Source: Promerops cafer (Eukaryota > Chordata > Aves > Passeriformes > Nectariniidae). Taken from it: a DNA stretch of 64,000 nucleotides. Every line of letters starts with the position of its first letter. Within the stretch, counting starts at the first letter, position 1. This document shows positions 1 through 14,000 of this stretch, one piece after another. The stretch covers positions 1,110,659 through 1,174,658 of the forward strand of contig VZSE01009986.1 of NCBI GenBank assembly GCA_013398275.1. Direction: 5' to 3'. The notes under the pieces are model-generated. The model made no database searches. It was not told where the DNA came from and saw only the letters and a program-made list of their open reading frames with translations. Made by a program: the position numbers and the translations under genes.

Positions 1-1892
1 TTACTGGTAGAGTCTCAGATTGGTGCCTTGCCCAGTGTTGGACTGTGCTGGCTACCAGTGTCCACAGCTCTGTGTTCCCTCTGTATTTCAGGCATGAAGA
101 AGATGCACTTGTTTTTTTCAAGGTCATATAAATGAAGTTTTTCAACTGGTGCAAATCTAGGAATTCAATTTTTTTTATTTCTAACAGAGGTAACAAAAAT
201 AAAACCAAGCCCTAAACCCACGAGGGAACAAAAGCTTCCTGCTAAATGCAGCTCCCCTGCAGCAGGGGAGTTTGCCCACCAGCTCCTCGGTGTCGCCCTC
301 TCCCCTGCCCGGGAGCTGAAGCTCCTGTGTGGATTTTCGGTGGAGCAGCGGTGACAGCCCTCGGAAGGTGTGAGGGTGATAAACCCAGGGCCTGTCTCTG
401 TCACGCCCCGGTGCCTGCATTATTTATGAGGGATGTAGAGCTGCAGGGAAACCCACCGGAGAGTTGGGACTTCCTTGTAAATGTCAGGCGAACCTTATTG
501 GACATGACATTTAGAAAATTATCACTTGTGGTCTTGCATACCCACTCTTAAATACTTTAATGAGAATTAAATAATTTTATTGTGTATATAACACTTTCTC
601 CCTCACCCTCTGTAATTCCTCTGTGCTCTCTCTCAAGTTTTAGGTTGAGACTGTTGCAATCTGTCAGATTTGCTGCCTGGGGAATTGCACAGTCGTGCCC
701 CTTCACAGCTGATCTGCAAAAGAAAATTTGCCATTGCTTGAGTCAAACACGAACTGGTAACAGCATTTCACATAAAATAGAGAATGTGACAATGGACATC
801 AGATGTCAGTGCTGAGAGGGGAAAGCTTGAGATGCAGAAAGGGGCAGCAAGCCATTCCCTTCCTTTATTCCTGCTGCAGATGGGAATTCTCAGGGGTGCC
901 ATGCCAAGGAGGTGCAGCTGTGGTGAGGCAGGAGGGTGTGCGGCGCTCCCGGTGCTACCCCGTGTGGCAGGGCATGAGGAGCAGTGGGAAACCTCTGGAA
1001 GTGTTGAAGTGTATTTTGTTAATGCTCTAGAGCTGGCTCAGTGAGAAGCCAAGGAGCAGCGATCCAAACGCTGCAGTTTTGGGATGCCTGGGTGCGGTGC
1101 CAGACGCGGCTGGTGTGCCCCCTGCAAGGGAAGGAGAGCAGCTGAGGGTCTGAATGTTTGGCCTTCACTGAAGTGTGCAGCTGGCTCTTTATTCCTGTAG
1201 TGGCTTGGAGAAGACTTCAGTATTGCAGGGAGCCAGGGCCACGCTGCACTCTGTGGTGCTGCTTTGTGCTGCCCGTTATTCTGAGAGCTTTGAGGCACCA
1301 GAGGTCCCTGGAACGGGGACCCGGCTGCGCTCGGCGCTGCCTGAGCACACCCAGCTGATCAGGAGTGCCTGTCTCACCAGAGAGTGCAGTTCATTGAGCA
1401 TTCCTATTATGCAAGAAATAGAATATATTATTCTACCTGACCACAGAAGAAACACGGATACTTTATGGATGCTCTGGCCATCTTTTAAAAAAGGCAAGCA
1501 GATTTCCTTATCCTTGTTAGACAATGCAATAATGAATGTTTACAAAGGGGTGTTTAATGGCCTTTTGTTTCTTAAGGCAAAATATTTGAGACATTTGTTG
1601 TTTTGAGGCATTAAATATGTTTTGCAAGGTAATTAAGGAGATTAATGCTAATCGTAATTGTGTCCATTCAAAAATGTCAAACCTATTTAAGCATATTTTT
1701 CATAATAGTTGTTAATTAGTGAACTGCATCGAAGTTTCCACACAGAGAGGAGGAGTTAAAAGCTAATCAGAAGAAAAGTCATGCAGCTGCAGATCTGGAA
1801 GACATGAGCAACCTGCAGCTGACTAACACAATTCCAAGAACGAATCAAATATGTTGCTTTTTCACTGATCTTTTATTTATTTCCTCCCACAG
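1..1892 (+). other. NEK6 intron (3' part), no exon seen
   Basis: No open segment with splice sites and kinase similarity was found here. The upstream NEK6 coding exons must lie before the window. The stretch 1590-1750 is AT-rich with several TAAT cores. Confidence 0.7.
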
Positions 1893-2001
1893 TATTTTAA
1901 AAAGCAGAAACGGTTAATCCCGGAAAGGACGGTGTGGAAATATTTTGTGCAGTTATGCAGTGCAGTGGAACACATGCACTCCCGCAGGGTGATGCACAGA
2001 G
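1893..2001 (+). CDS. NEK6: NEK6 coding exon, alphaD-alphaE to start of HRD
   Basis: The acceptor is cctcccacag and the donor g|gtaaca. It starts in phase 0 with YFKKQKRLIPERTV and ends after the first base of the HRD Asp codon. Confidence 0.96.
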
Positions 2002-5000
2002 GTAACATTAATTCAGTCTCTTTTCACTGAATAATAATATAATGTTCCAATTAGTAAGCGCCTACATTCAAAAACAATTATGCTGATGTTCAGCCAATGC
2101 ATGTTTAGAGAGGCTGGAGCCTGCGAGATGGATTTCTCCTTCTGTCTCTGCCTCATTGTTAAAGCATTCAGGCCGAAGTGAGTGTGGTATTAGGAAGATG
2201 AGCTGCTTTGTATTCCAGACACTGATATTAAGTAGAAGTGTCAAACTTGCCATTAGAAAAGTGTCAGAAATAAAATGCTGAGACTCCTGGATACAGTGAA
2301 CTCTAAGAAATAGTCTTCATTATATTAGCTGTGACCTTAGAGAGTTGAGAAGAGTTTTCCTGTCTTGCAGGCTTTTCTGAAATATTAATACAAATATGTC
2401 CCACACTCTCATAACCTGTTCTCTATTTTCATTAATTATTTTTGAATCTCTTGTCTCAGAACATCTTATAACTTTGAGCTCTATCCAAAAATTACACTAT
2501 TGCTTTCAGTGTCAGTGAAGTGCTTTGGGAAGGACTGGACTCAGGAAATGCAAATTTCCCAAAAGGCACCAGCACCCATCTCGGCTGCTTGTTATTTCCT
2601 TGCTCCTTTGAAGAAGGGAGTTCTTCACTATATTTTTCAGCAATGTGATATCATTTTTGCTCCATTACACATCCCCTGATGCAGTGTACCAGTTGTACCT
2701 GAATTAGGTCTGTAATTGGTGGCTGAAATGGGGAGCCTCTCACATTGGGTCTGCTCTAACATGAGGAAAGAGCCTCCAACTCAGTTCTGACATGACTGCT
2801 TGGGAAACTGGGGGTGTAGTGATTTCTACCCTCCATGAACCAACTGGGCTGCGTAGAGCCCAGAATTTATGTATATGTGGAACAGTAATTACCCTTTTCA
2901 TGAGGGGATGGTGGTGGGCAGTGCAGTTTCCTGTGGAAAGTGATCATTCCCAAAGAGAAGTGGGCTCATTTCTTTGATTTCCAGCAGTTAAAGACGTTGC
3001 CTCTGTTCTGTTGAGCTGTTTCCTACATTTTCCCTCATTGGTATTTCTTGTGTGCTGGGAAGTACACTCTGATTTTTGTGTCCGTGCAGAGCTCGAAGCC
3101 TTGGAAGATTGAGCCTATCAAAGCTCTAAAGAAACATGGTTCTGCTCGAGCCTCTTTGTACCGTGAGCGCTCCAGGCGACGCTTCTATTGCAGCATTAGA
3201 ACCAAATAACCTTTTGTGGCTTTGACCTTTTACCTTTTTCTTCTTGCAGACATAAAACCAGCCAACGTGTTTATAACAGCCACAGGGGTGGTGAAGCTGG
3301 GAGATCTTGGATTAGGCCGTTTTTTTAGTTCTAAAACCACTGCAGCACATTCCTTAGGTAAGCCGGTACTCGTTAAGCAGGGCCTGGCGTGCACTGTCAG
3401 CTCTGATGTTCAAACACAGGGTGTCCATCCTCCCATGGTGACACGAGTGGGATGGGGACTGCATTTTAAATGCTCATCGCAGGCATTAATAGGTATCTTC
3501 TGCTTTAAAATCTGGTTGTTTTTTTTTTTTTTCTGGAGGCCTGGCCTGGTGTGTGTTTCACTGCAAACGTAGCAAATGCAGCTTTTCCACTCTAAGTAGC
3601 ACTTTGGCTGCACGGTGCTTGCTGGAATTCAGTGATACCCCCCAGGACCTTTTACCTTTTTACCTTTGCTGGTCAGGGCTCTGCTCTGACTGGGGCTGGG
3701 ACTGCCCAAAAGGTGAGTGAGCCCTCATGGCTCATCTGTCCCAAAAAGGGACTTCACTTAAAATCTGGACTATGCTTTAAACATCCAGCTTTTCTTCATA
3801 CCTTCCACATATCTCAAGGTTGTCTTCCTCATTTTCACTGTTAACATTAATTCTAGTGCTACAGAAAATTGCATAGTTATGCAGTTCATTCTTCAAGTCT
3901 TACAGTATAAAGTATTTCATAATTGTGTCTGTAACCTCTTGAGAGGTGGGTGATTTTCCATTTTTATTAAGGGGTCTGAATTTTTTTAGTCCCAAAGGTG
4001 CTCCTGTATTACAGCAATGAAGGAACTTTGGCTTTTGGTGCAATATTTAAGCTCTTTTAAACTAATGTCTCTCAGTTGACTTTGGAACACATGATATTTG
4101 TGTCACTGTTTGTGTTTGTGCAATCTCCTCTGCTGTGTGTGTCTTGCTGAATCCTTTCTTAGATGAGAACAAATTTCATTGCTAATACTGGCCAGCAGCA
4201 CTGGGCTTCTCAGTGCACAAGGAAGGAAAATACATGCCTTGTTTTGTGTGTGCTTAAAAAATAGGAGGCATTTCTATAGTTTACTTCCATAAAACAGGAG
4301 ATTTCATATTTTCCTTTGTATCAAAAGCTGTCCTATGATATATCCCCACCATACTTAATAGATGAAAATAAATCCTCTTCACAGGAAGTTACAATCACAT
4401 CATCTGAACAGGCCAAAATATGATCATGTCTAATTATATGATCTTATCCAGTTTGACTGCTGCACTTATTATATTAATAAGAATAAATTGGGGCTTAGAA
4501 ACTTGCTGCACATGTAAGCCAAGCTTGTGACCTTTACCAGGGCTGCTCTCTCTTAATTGAGAAAGCTGGAGTGGGAAGAGCTCAGTGCCTGGTGCACAAA
4601 CCCTGCCCTTCCTCACATCACTGGTGTCCTGCAAACAGGTGAGAGGTGCAGGACAGAGGGAGCAGCAGTGAGTGAGACTGGAGGTGCTGTGGGAGGGATG
4701 GACACATCACCATTTCCAGCAGTTCCTGCATCCAAGTGAAAAAGAGTATTTTACCAATCAGAAAACCTGCAGACGTGAAGCTTCTTTCTATTTTTTTGGA
4801 AAATTTGCCAGAGATAGAGGTTTTGTAGCAGCAGGAAATCAACTGATCTTGGGTTTGGTTTAATTGAGACATTTGCTGAAGGAGCTGTGAGGGACGAGCA
4901 CCCCACACCAGAGCGGGGCACCCGCGCGGGCCGGGCTGCGACGCAGAGCCCGGGCGCTTCCCGGTGCTGCGTTGCCCCGGCAACCGCCCTGAACCATCAT

Positions 5001-8000
5001 TTCTCTGGCTGCTGACCCATGAATTGAATGTGCAGCTTATGCAAATATATTCATCTCATTTCTCCCTTTGGTTGTATTTGCTAGCAGCAGACTGGCATGA
5101 AAGGGCATCAGGCAGTCCCGACCCGGCTGACAGGTGTAGCAGGGGCTCGGCAGCGCCCGCCGCCGCGGCGGGAACGGAGCCGTAATTAGAGCAAGGAACA
5201 GAATGAACGTCAGATGAATTACCAGGCAGCAGATCATATTTGTCAGGAAGGATTGCATACATAAAAATTAAGTGACAGTACATGCCGAGGTAATGAAAGA
5301 AAAATGAAAGATTTGCCTGTACACAGCTCGTGAGATGCTGGCGAGCGCTGTGCTCCGAGCGCCGGCGGGAGCCGGGAGCGGCGCCGGGGCAGCGGGAGAC
5401 CGTGGGGCAGGGAAAGCCCTGGCCCCTGGAAAACCTCCACGGGCACACCTGCCAGAGGGGCAGCATGGACACCTCCAGCCTCTCACAGGGCAGGACAGGC
5501 AGCAGGAACCAGCTGGGGCTGTGGGAGCTCACAGGGCGCCACCTCGACTGCCACTGCCCCTTTTCCCTGGAGGGAAGACAGGAGATGCTTTTCCATAGGG
5601 AAGAGCTCTTCCTGTACAAGCCTTACCAGCACATTCATATTTTAAAGGTACTGGGTGTAGCTGAGGTGAATTTTACTACTTGTTACTACATGGTGGTTCA
5701 CCTTCCTTCCCTAATTTTAGACTGTGGCAAACTTAACATTAAGCTGGTAGATCTTGTTTTAATAGGAGCTGTAATAAATACAGAGAATTTCCATTAATGT
5801 TACAATGGATAATTTTTTTGAGAACTGGTATAATGTCCATTTTTAGCCAAATAAACTTGGCATTATCCAGAGCTTCTGACTGGCTTTACATTTTGAAGAA
5901 ACAAGAGGAATAAGAAAAACAACCAACCAAACCCCAAAAGAAACCAATTTTACACAGAATAGTCTTGTTTTGGAGCAGATGATTTATTATTTATTCTTGG
6001 ACAAGAATATACTTGGAGCAGATTTTCCTTTTGGGAGATTCACGTAAGTCAAATCTTCCCAGTTTAGAACATGCCAATAGCCCTGGATTAGAGTACATGG
6101 GGTGTTACATGTTCCTTCTGGTTCCTGCTTGGATGTGAGGGTGAGCAGGGAGGAACTGAAGAGCTCTTCAATAAATGGACCATTTGTCTGCCTTTTTTCC
6201 TTTCTTTTGCTTGCCAAGCCAGTTTGCCATCTGAAACAAAATCCCAGGGCTTGGAGGGGCTGGTAATCAGGACTTGGTAAGAAAAAAATGGACACAAGAA
6301 ATCCACTGAAAATGTCACCAGCCAAGTGTGTTTGGAGTCCTTGGTGTGCCTCTAGTTCAGTGTTGGTGGAAGAAAAGCGAGCTGCAGACTCGCTGCAGGT
6401 AGATTGTACTATTTACATGTGAAAATCCCAGCCAGCCAACCAAAAAACCCAACCCAACCACAGAACTGTAAGGAGTTTGGTAGGGTTGTGTGATTCAATA
6501 ATAATAATAATAAAAAAGAAGAACTTGGGGCAACAGGTCTTGTAACAACAGCTGCAATATTATTCACAAAATATTTATTGTTTTTCTCTAAGAGTAAGTA
6601 GATTTCATCTGGGTTTTTTTTGTTTTGTTTCCCCCATGAAGATTAGTGGGGGAGAGACTTGAAGGAATTTAAAATCTATTTCAGTGTGTTTGACCACAGT
6701 TTTACTTCAGCTAGTTCCCAAATTCTCCTGGGAAAAAAACTGAGCTGCCTTGTTGGAAATACACCCCAAAGAATGCAAAAGTTTAGAAAGGGATACTTGA
6801 GAACTCTACTCCTTTTAAATAATGCTGGATGTTTTCCTTGGTAACCTGCAAGTGTGGATGGAGAGGGTGAGCCAGGTGAGAGATCCAGACTCTCATTTTC
6901 CAGCAGAATTGCTTCCCTGCGGTGGTTGCACCACCAGGTAGCACTAAAACATACTCAGATATCTTTCTCAGCTATATGTGTGTTCATGGAACATGCACTA
7001 GTGATGCTCATGCTAACACTAAGCTGATAGTTCTGGAAAAACTTTATTACTATTTGAAAAACTGGGCAGTTTTTTGTTTTGCATGTAGGCATTTAAAAAG
7101 CCTCAATGTACACAGCCTGTAAGAATACCTGGAAATATTCTGCACTGATTTCAGTCTAATGCAGTCTGTGTAAAGGTGGGAGAGCCCCTGCTGTGCAAGG
7201 CTTGTCTGGGTTACATCAAACTCAGTGAATGAGACTGAGAAAACCTCCTAAAAGTATGAATCAGATTTGGTAGTGCCCACGAGCAGCTAGGGATGAGTTT
7301 CTCAGGAAGCATCTCTCCTGGCTGAGCCGTGTTTGCACATGTGAGAGGAATGGAATTTGAATTTCATTTCTGGAATAATTTTGCCACCTTTGCTTTTGTG
7401 TTTTCCTGGTGAAATAAGAGACTCTGCTCCTACTCTTAATTGGGAATAATTAGCATTTCCCAACCTTGGATGTTGCAGCTATCCCAGGGCTGTTGTAGCT
7501 GCCCATGGGCAGTGCTGGGAGAGCAGGAATGCTCTGGCATCACTGAAGTGGCTGATGTTCAAGTGAAGGGCTCCAACTTCCAGAAACAGAGCAGGAAGCT
7601 CCTTCCTTAACCATAATCTTCCCTATGGTTTTGTGACCTTTATAACTTCAAATGCATTACTCTACCACCTGGTGAGTAATGTTGAATCTGAGAAATATTT
7701 TGTATTTTCAGCAGGGCAAATGCTGAAGAAAGTTTCTGATTAATAGTCTCCGATTAGACTGTTCTTGTCAAATTGACTAATGGGATGCAATGGCGAGCCC
7801 CGACTGATTGCACTGGAAGCCTTGTGCAGTTTTCTAGAAGATGCTCATTACAGGAGATTCCCACGTAATGTTGGACAGGCCATAAAGAGAATTGGCCTTG
7901 TCAGTCTTTTATCATGACAGTTATTTAAAAATTAATGCATCAGTTTTGAAACGCAGAGACCTGCTTGTTGGTACATTTGCTGACAAGACTACAGTAACGA

Positions 8001-11000
8001 TAGGTAAATGTGCAAGGTGGACTCCACAAAATGAGCTCAGGCGTGGAGTGCTCCCGGAGCCCTTAATGGGATGGAGCGGCCCCGTGGCCCCGATGCGGGG
8101 CCGGTGGCGCGCTGAGCCGTGCCGCGGCCCTGTCACCGCCCTGTCACCGCCCTGTCACCGCCCTGTCACCGCTGGCACGGCGGCCGGGGGAGGCATGATC
8201 TGAGCCGACAGCGGGGCCGCCCAGCAGAGCTGCTGCCACGGCAGCAGGGCCCGGCTCTGGGCCGCGCGCTGACCTGGAACAGCTGAGTGCCAGAGCAGCC
8301 GCGGCTCCAGGGCCCTGGCTCGGGGACCGGAGGGCGCAGGAGTGGGGCTGGGGCCGGTGCTCCTCCTGCCAGCCGTGTGCTCCGCAGCTCCCGGCATGGC
8401 TGCTGGGGAACTGCCTTACGCTGCTGTTCAGCGGGGACTTCCAGAAGTGTCTTCCACAACTTCCTGGAATGAATCACCATTTCTTCTGCAGCTGCATATT
8501 TTTAAGCAGGAAAATGAATCAGTGCTATCCCGGCCAAGTCCATTCTTGTACAGAAACCTGGCAGATGTGTGGGAATTACTTGGAGAGCTGGACTGTCCAT
8601 CGTGTGGATGTTGCACGCACATAGGACAGAGCCGCGGGAGGCGTCTGGATGAGTCCTGTCTGCCCTGGTCTCCTCCCTGCACAGGGGCCTTTCACGGGCA
8701 ATTAAACCCAGCCAGGTCTGGGGCTGTGCCAGGCTGACCTGAGCATGGACACAAAGTAATCTCCCTGTGTTACTTTTCCTGTGTTGTAGTTTTTATAGAA
8801 TTTGCAAAAATTGAACTTTTCATTAGAGTAGTCTTCACTTTGAAACGGAAGTATTTTCTAAAGCATGAGCTGAGCTCATCACACAGGGCAGATGATTGCT
8901 GAACATCTTCAGGGTCCAAATAAATGACCTTCTCTGTGCTGGGTCACCTGTGCAGGTGCCAGGGCCTGGGTTTGCCTCTCTAGGTTGTTGCTTTGTGCCC
9001 CACAACTCATTTGTTTCCCTCAGTGTGCAGGTCCCTCCACAGGAACGCTGGGGAAGGTGGTGGCTGTTCTTCCACCTCCAGCACCATCCTGCAGCTTATT
9101 AGTCCTGCAGCTGTCTTCAGGCAGCATTTCAAATGGAGAAATTGTAAACTGAATGTTACAGGCAAATTAAACATTTGCCATCTTGTGAGGAAAGGTCTTT
9201 AATTAGGAGAAGGATACACTGGAATGCCAAAAGGAAAAAAAAAATTGACAGGGAACGGACAAGCAGGGGAAGCAGGAGAAAAGAGCATATACAGTCCTTG
9301 GATGTTTTAATAAATGATGTATCTGAGGATTATTTGATGTAGTTGAGACTGCCAGGATATCTTGTATTTTCAGTACCACAAGTGAAACTTACTTAGGATT
9401 TAAAAAAGAACCTTTTTGAGGTAAGGAATTTATTAATAATTTCCTGTTACTTCTGTCCAAAATACTGAGTAAATTTCTTTTGATAAAATACAGACTTGTG
9501 GAAGTACATAGAAATCCCCCAGCTTCTGACATAACTGCAAGCTGGAGCAGGGTTTTAAAGTTTGGAATGATTATCTTGTTTTTTTCAGACAGGTTTTGGA
9601 TTCCTGGCTGGTGCTGGGCTTAGTGTGTCCCCTGCAGTGCCTGGTGACCTGTCAGAGGTCCCCCTGGCATCTGGGTCACTCTGTGACACTCTGTGCCCTG
9701 TCAGGTGAACACTCCGTGATGTGCTGGCCCCCGAGTCCTGCTCGGGTGTCACAGTCATGACACCCAGTGCAGTCTGGTGAGCCAAGGGGATGATCCCTTC
9801 CAGTGGCTCTGTCCATCCAAGATACTCTGAAGGTTCTTGGGAGCCTGGAAGGGAAACAAAACATTTCCCAAATGTCAGAAACACAGAAGATCTTTTTCAA
9901 CCACGTTCACCATTCTCTGCTCTGTATATGATGATATATTTGGTTCTAATCAGCTCCTTGTGCTACACCTGACCCTTTAATGAAGTCTCTGTTTGTATGA
10001 CACAGGTTACAGTCACTTGTAAGATAATAACCCCTGGTTTGTTTGTTTTTGCAGTGGGAACTCCCTACTATATGTCCCCAGAGCGAATACACGAGAACGG
10101 CTATAACTTTAAGTCTGATATCTGGTCTTTGGGCTGTTTATTGTATGAGGCAAGTATCTTCTCACTTCTTTCTCCTGGGTTTTCCATAACCACACAGTTT
10201 GGGACAGGGATTGAGTAGGTCAGACTGGCTGTAGTCAACTTGTTGAGAATTGTTAGAAAAAGCTGACTCATGTTGTGTTCCTCGTGTGCCTTCTGAGTGT
10301 CAGCGAAGGGGTTGTGCCACCCAGCACTGGCACAAAGTTAATTTAGGCCACAGTAGATGTGGAGGATGAAGCCATGAAAAGCCAGCTCAGTGCATCTCTC
10401 CTTCCTGCTGGGAGCAGAGCTCTGTTAGGGCAGCCAAGTCAGAGTTTTTCCTGACTGCATTTGTTTTGAGAATAGCAAATTCATTTGGATGCAAGTTACT
10501 GGTTTCTTAGATGGAATTCTGAGCAATTGTGGTATTTTAATTTTGGGAACTTCCAATAAAGAAAAGCAGGTTTTATGTAATGTGAAATCAGTGTCTCTAA
10601 CTACCATATGATGGCTGGAAGTTTTTCTAATTGTGCATTGTCTTACAGCTTGAGGCACAGACTCAGAGCAGACACATTTGGATGGACTGCCCAGTGTGCC
10701 ACTGGTTCTTAAAAGCTATTACGTGTATTTTAAAAATAAGTGTTATGATTTTGTAACTGTGCTTTTGGTTTTGTGATTTCATTTTTAGCAGGGATCAAAG
10801 GCTATCAGTGTTGTACTTCTTTATAGTCTAATCTAAATCTTTTTTTAGATGGATGCTTCTTCCAATTCAAGTGACAGTGCATGCCAGCATTTAGAAAGCT
10901 TTTAGCCCCACCCAGAGAATTAAAAATCCCTGGGATATTTAGTCAAGAATATGGCTCACATCCTCTTTGGTTAACAAATTATGGGAACAGATGACATTTT

Positions 11001-14000
11001 GCTTCTCAACACAACTTCTGGTAATCACATGAAATTAGAGAATAAACAGAAATGTAATTCATTTTGTGAGCACATCAGATGTGAAAACTACTGTAGCTGA
11101 GCATGTACTTCAGCTGGTTGATGAAATGAACGTTGTAGGACATGATGGGATAAAAGTAAATTTTCCCATAACATCTGTAAGGCTCTGAGCTGAGGCCTGT
11201 GGCCCTGCCCTGGGGTGTTGGCCTGGCCAGGGCTGTCGGGACAGTCGGAGTGGCCCCAGTTGGACTCCTCTGCCTGGGTGCTGCTGCAGTGCTGGCTTGC
11301 TCTGAGTCACTCCAGGCTGAGCTCCTGGGGATGAGATTCCAGATTTATGCAGAGAGAAATATTTAGCGTTGTGCTAAGATATGTTTTTGTTGCAGGCAAT
11401 ATGGTCCCCTTATGGCACAGGAGTCTTGGTACTCCTTGTATTTCAAGAAGCTGAATTAATTGCACACTAAACATAATTCTCTGGTAGGAGTAGCAGTACT
11501 ACAGTAACATCTGAAAGATTTGGCATATGAAGCATTTTTAAATTTCCTTCCTACGTAGGTAAGCCTTAACTTAGGGAGCAGGAGCTGTGAGATATTGCAG
11601 ATTCCAGGGAGGACTGGACAGGTACCAATTTTATGTTCAGTAGTTAAACAACTACTTGACTTCTTAAACTTTCTAGAATTTTGAAAATTAAGCATCAGAT
11701 CTGCGTGTCTTTGAAGGAACTGTTTTATTTGCTTTAATGTCTTCTAAGGAGAATGTTTTTCCATTTGGCTTAGAAGTAAGGAAGGGATGCTTGTTTGGGT
11801 ATGAGTCACTTCTGATATTTCTCCAGATAGATTGTGTAGATAAGCTGCAGAGAGATTTAATGTACAAATTGCCTTCAGAGACATGTGTGTCCACTGGAAT
11901 CCACTTAGGGAACATTGAGGCCTTTGGGACATGATGCCACATAGCACCACTTAACTTTGACATTGATAATCATACAGTGATTTTTATTAAATCTTATCAA
12001 TATAGTAGTAACTGTCTTCATCCCTCACTTCCTGTAGATATCTGTCAGCAAGATAACTTGGAGGGGATAAAAATAAGTTGTTAATTCCCAGGATGTAGCT
12101 ACAAGCAATGACTTCAGCAGTTCTGGCACGACGATCAATTTAAACACTAACAGGGATTCCCATCCCTGGATGTTTGAACCAGTCGTGCTGCGTGGTGGGC
12201 GTTTGCCATGGAGATCTGGCTGGCCTGGGGTAATTGCTCTAATCAAAATGTCAGGAGCAAACCCCAACGTAGCATCACAAACTGTAGTTAGTGAGATACT
12301 TGGAGTGCCTGTGGTCATGGCCCTGCAGCCCTGACTGCTGTAGTCACAACTGGGTGCTCTCTCTTTCGACTTTAATTCCCTGCATTCACCATCCCAAAGC
12401 CCACAGCATGTCCTTTTCATTCCTTCCCTTTTCACATGAGCGCTGAGCTAAACCTGGAATGAAAAGTTAATGGGAAGTGGAAAACCCCTCTCAACCTCCC
12501 TGGCATTATTGATGTGTGTATTGAGATCTTGGAGACCCTGTTTAACCCTTGCTTGCTTGCTGTGTTTTCCCTAATGCCCCCATTAGTGCTCTCCCTGGAA
12601 CAGTCCATGCTGGGTTCTCCAGTTTGTTTTAGCTGATTGAGAGCAGTTTGCTATCACTCCTACTTGGGTAGTAGAGTCTCTAATTGGGCTGTGTAATTTT
12701 TCTCCTACTGAGTTGCCTACTACTGTCATGACAGTAATGAAGTAACAGTGACACTTCACCTTTTGCCTTCAAAAATCTTCCAAATGCTCTCGCCCAGTGC
12801 TGAGGTTCTTTGGGATCATGTCAGGAGACTCCTCACCCTCAGGTCTGTGGGTTTGTGAGGAGTAACTTAGTGTTACTCCTGATAATAGTGGTGAGGGGTG
12901 AGGAAGAAACATAATAACTTCAAGTTCTTTAAAAGATAGGTGTGTGTTTTAAACCAAGGCTGGTTTAACTTGGTGTGTCCTGCATTGCACAGCGCTTGGA
13001 TGCGTGTTAGTGGTAGTGAGGTTTTGGTGAGACCCCCTGGCTGCAGCCCCTTCCTGCAGTGCCTCTGGGAATCCAGCCCAAACAAAACTGTTTCTTTGTC
13101 ACCAAATCACTAATAATCCATCAATCTTGGTTCCTCTCTGCGGGGTAATAGGTTGGAGGATTTAGTATTGGCTCTCTTCAGTTCTGCTGGGAGCTCACTG
13201 TGTGTCAGAAAGAGCCACAGTTCTCCAGACACTTTCACTGCACAGGTAACGAGCAACAGACCATTAATCATCAAATAACCCCCTTAATGTGTAGTGAGAA
13301 GCATCAACTTCAGCTGGCCTCGGGATGAAACTCAAAGAGGAAAAGGACAAGACTGAAGAAGAACATTTTCAGTAGTTTCATTTTCAAATCTGCCTGGGAT
13401 ACTCTTTTCTAAATAGCAGATTTCTGGCAGGAGATACATTTGTTTTGAGGTTGTTTTGGGGTTTTTTTAAAGATGAAGTACATTGCTCATGCTTACAAAA
13501 TTCTTCATCTTCTAAGCAGCTAAATGTCCAAAGATAGAGAGAGATGATTGTATCTGAGAGGGTTTCAGAGTTGTCTTAGAGCCAGTTGAGTTCTTGCTAA
13601 TGGGCTGCTGGTTCTGATATGATCCTATTTCTTGGGGTTTTTTTCTTGGGAAGCCTGGCAGAACCTGGCACCAGCCCTACAGGGGCTGCAGAGCTCTTGG
13701 GGTTTCGGAGCAGCCTGGGCTGGGGAGCAGCAGCATCCCTTGCTCTGCTCACTGGCAGAGAACAGAATTGGCTCTTGCAAACTGGCAGCACCAAGGGCTC
13801 TCAAATCCTTTGTGTTTCTGAAACATTTTCTGTTTTTTTCTCTCCAGATGGCAGCTCTGCAAAGTCCCTTCTATGGAGATAAAATGAACCTGTTTTCTCT
13901 TTGCCAAAAAATAGAACAATGTGACTACCCACCTCTTCCAGCTGAACATTATTCTGAAAAGGTAAATTGGGAGTGTGGTTGCAGGGGAATGGGGAGGTGC

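Larger units (their letters stand above)
3358..10054 (+). other. NEK6 intron (6.7 kb) with two CpG-rich patches
   Basis: No coding exon is seen. It contains CpG-rich patches at about 4900-5410 (with an RFX X-box) and about 8040-8400 (with an 11-bp tandem repeat), a TAA microsatellite at 6498-6513, and otherwise unremarkable sequence. Confidence 0.7.

Noticed and set aside
5330..5797. A 155-codon plus open frame in the NEK6 intron CpG patch
   Set aside because: No similarity and no supporting splice sites; I treat the region as regulatory at most.
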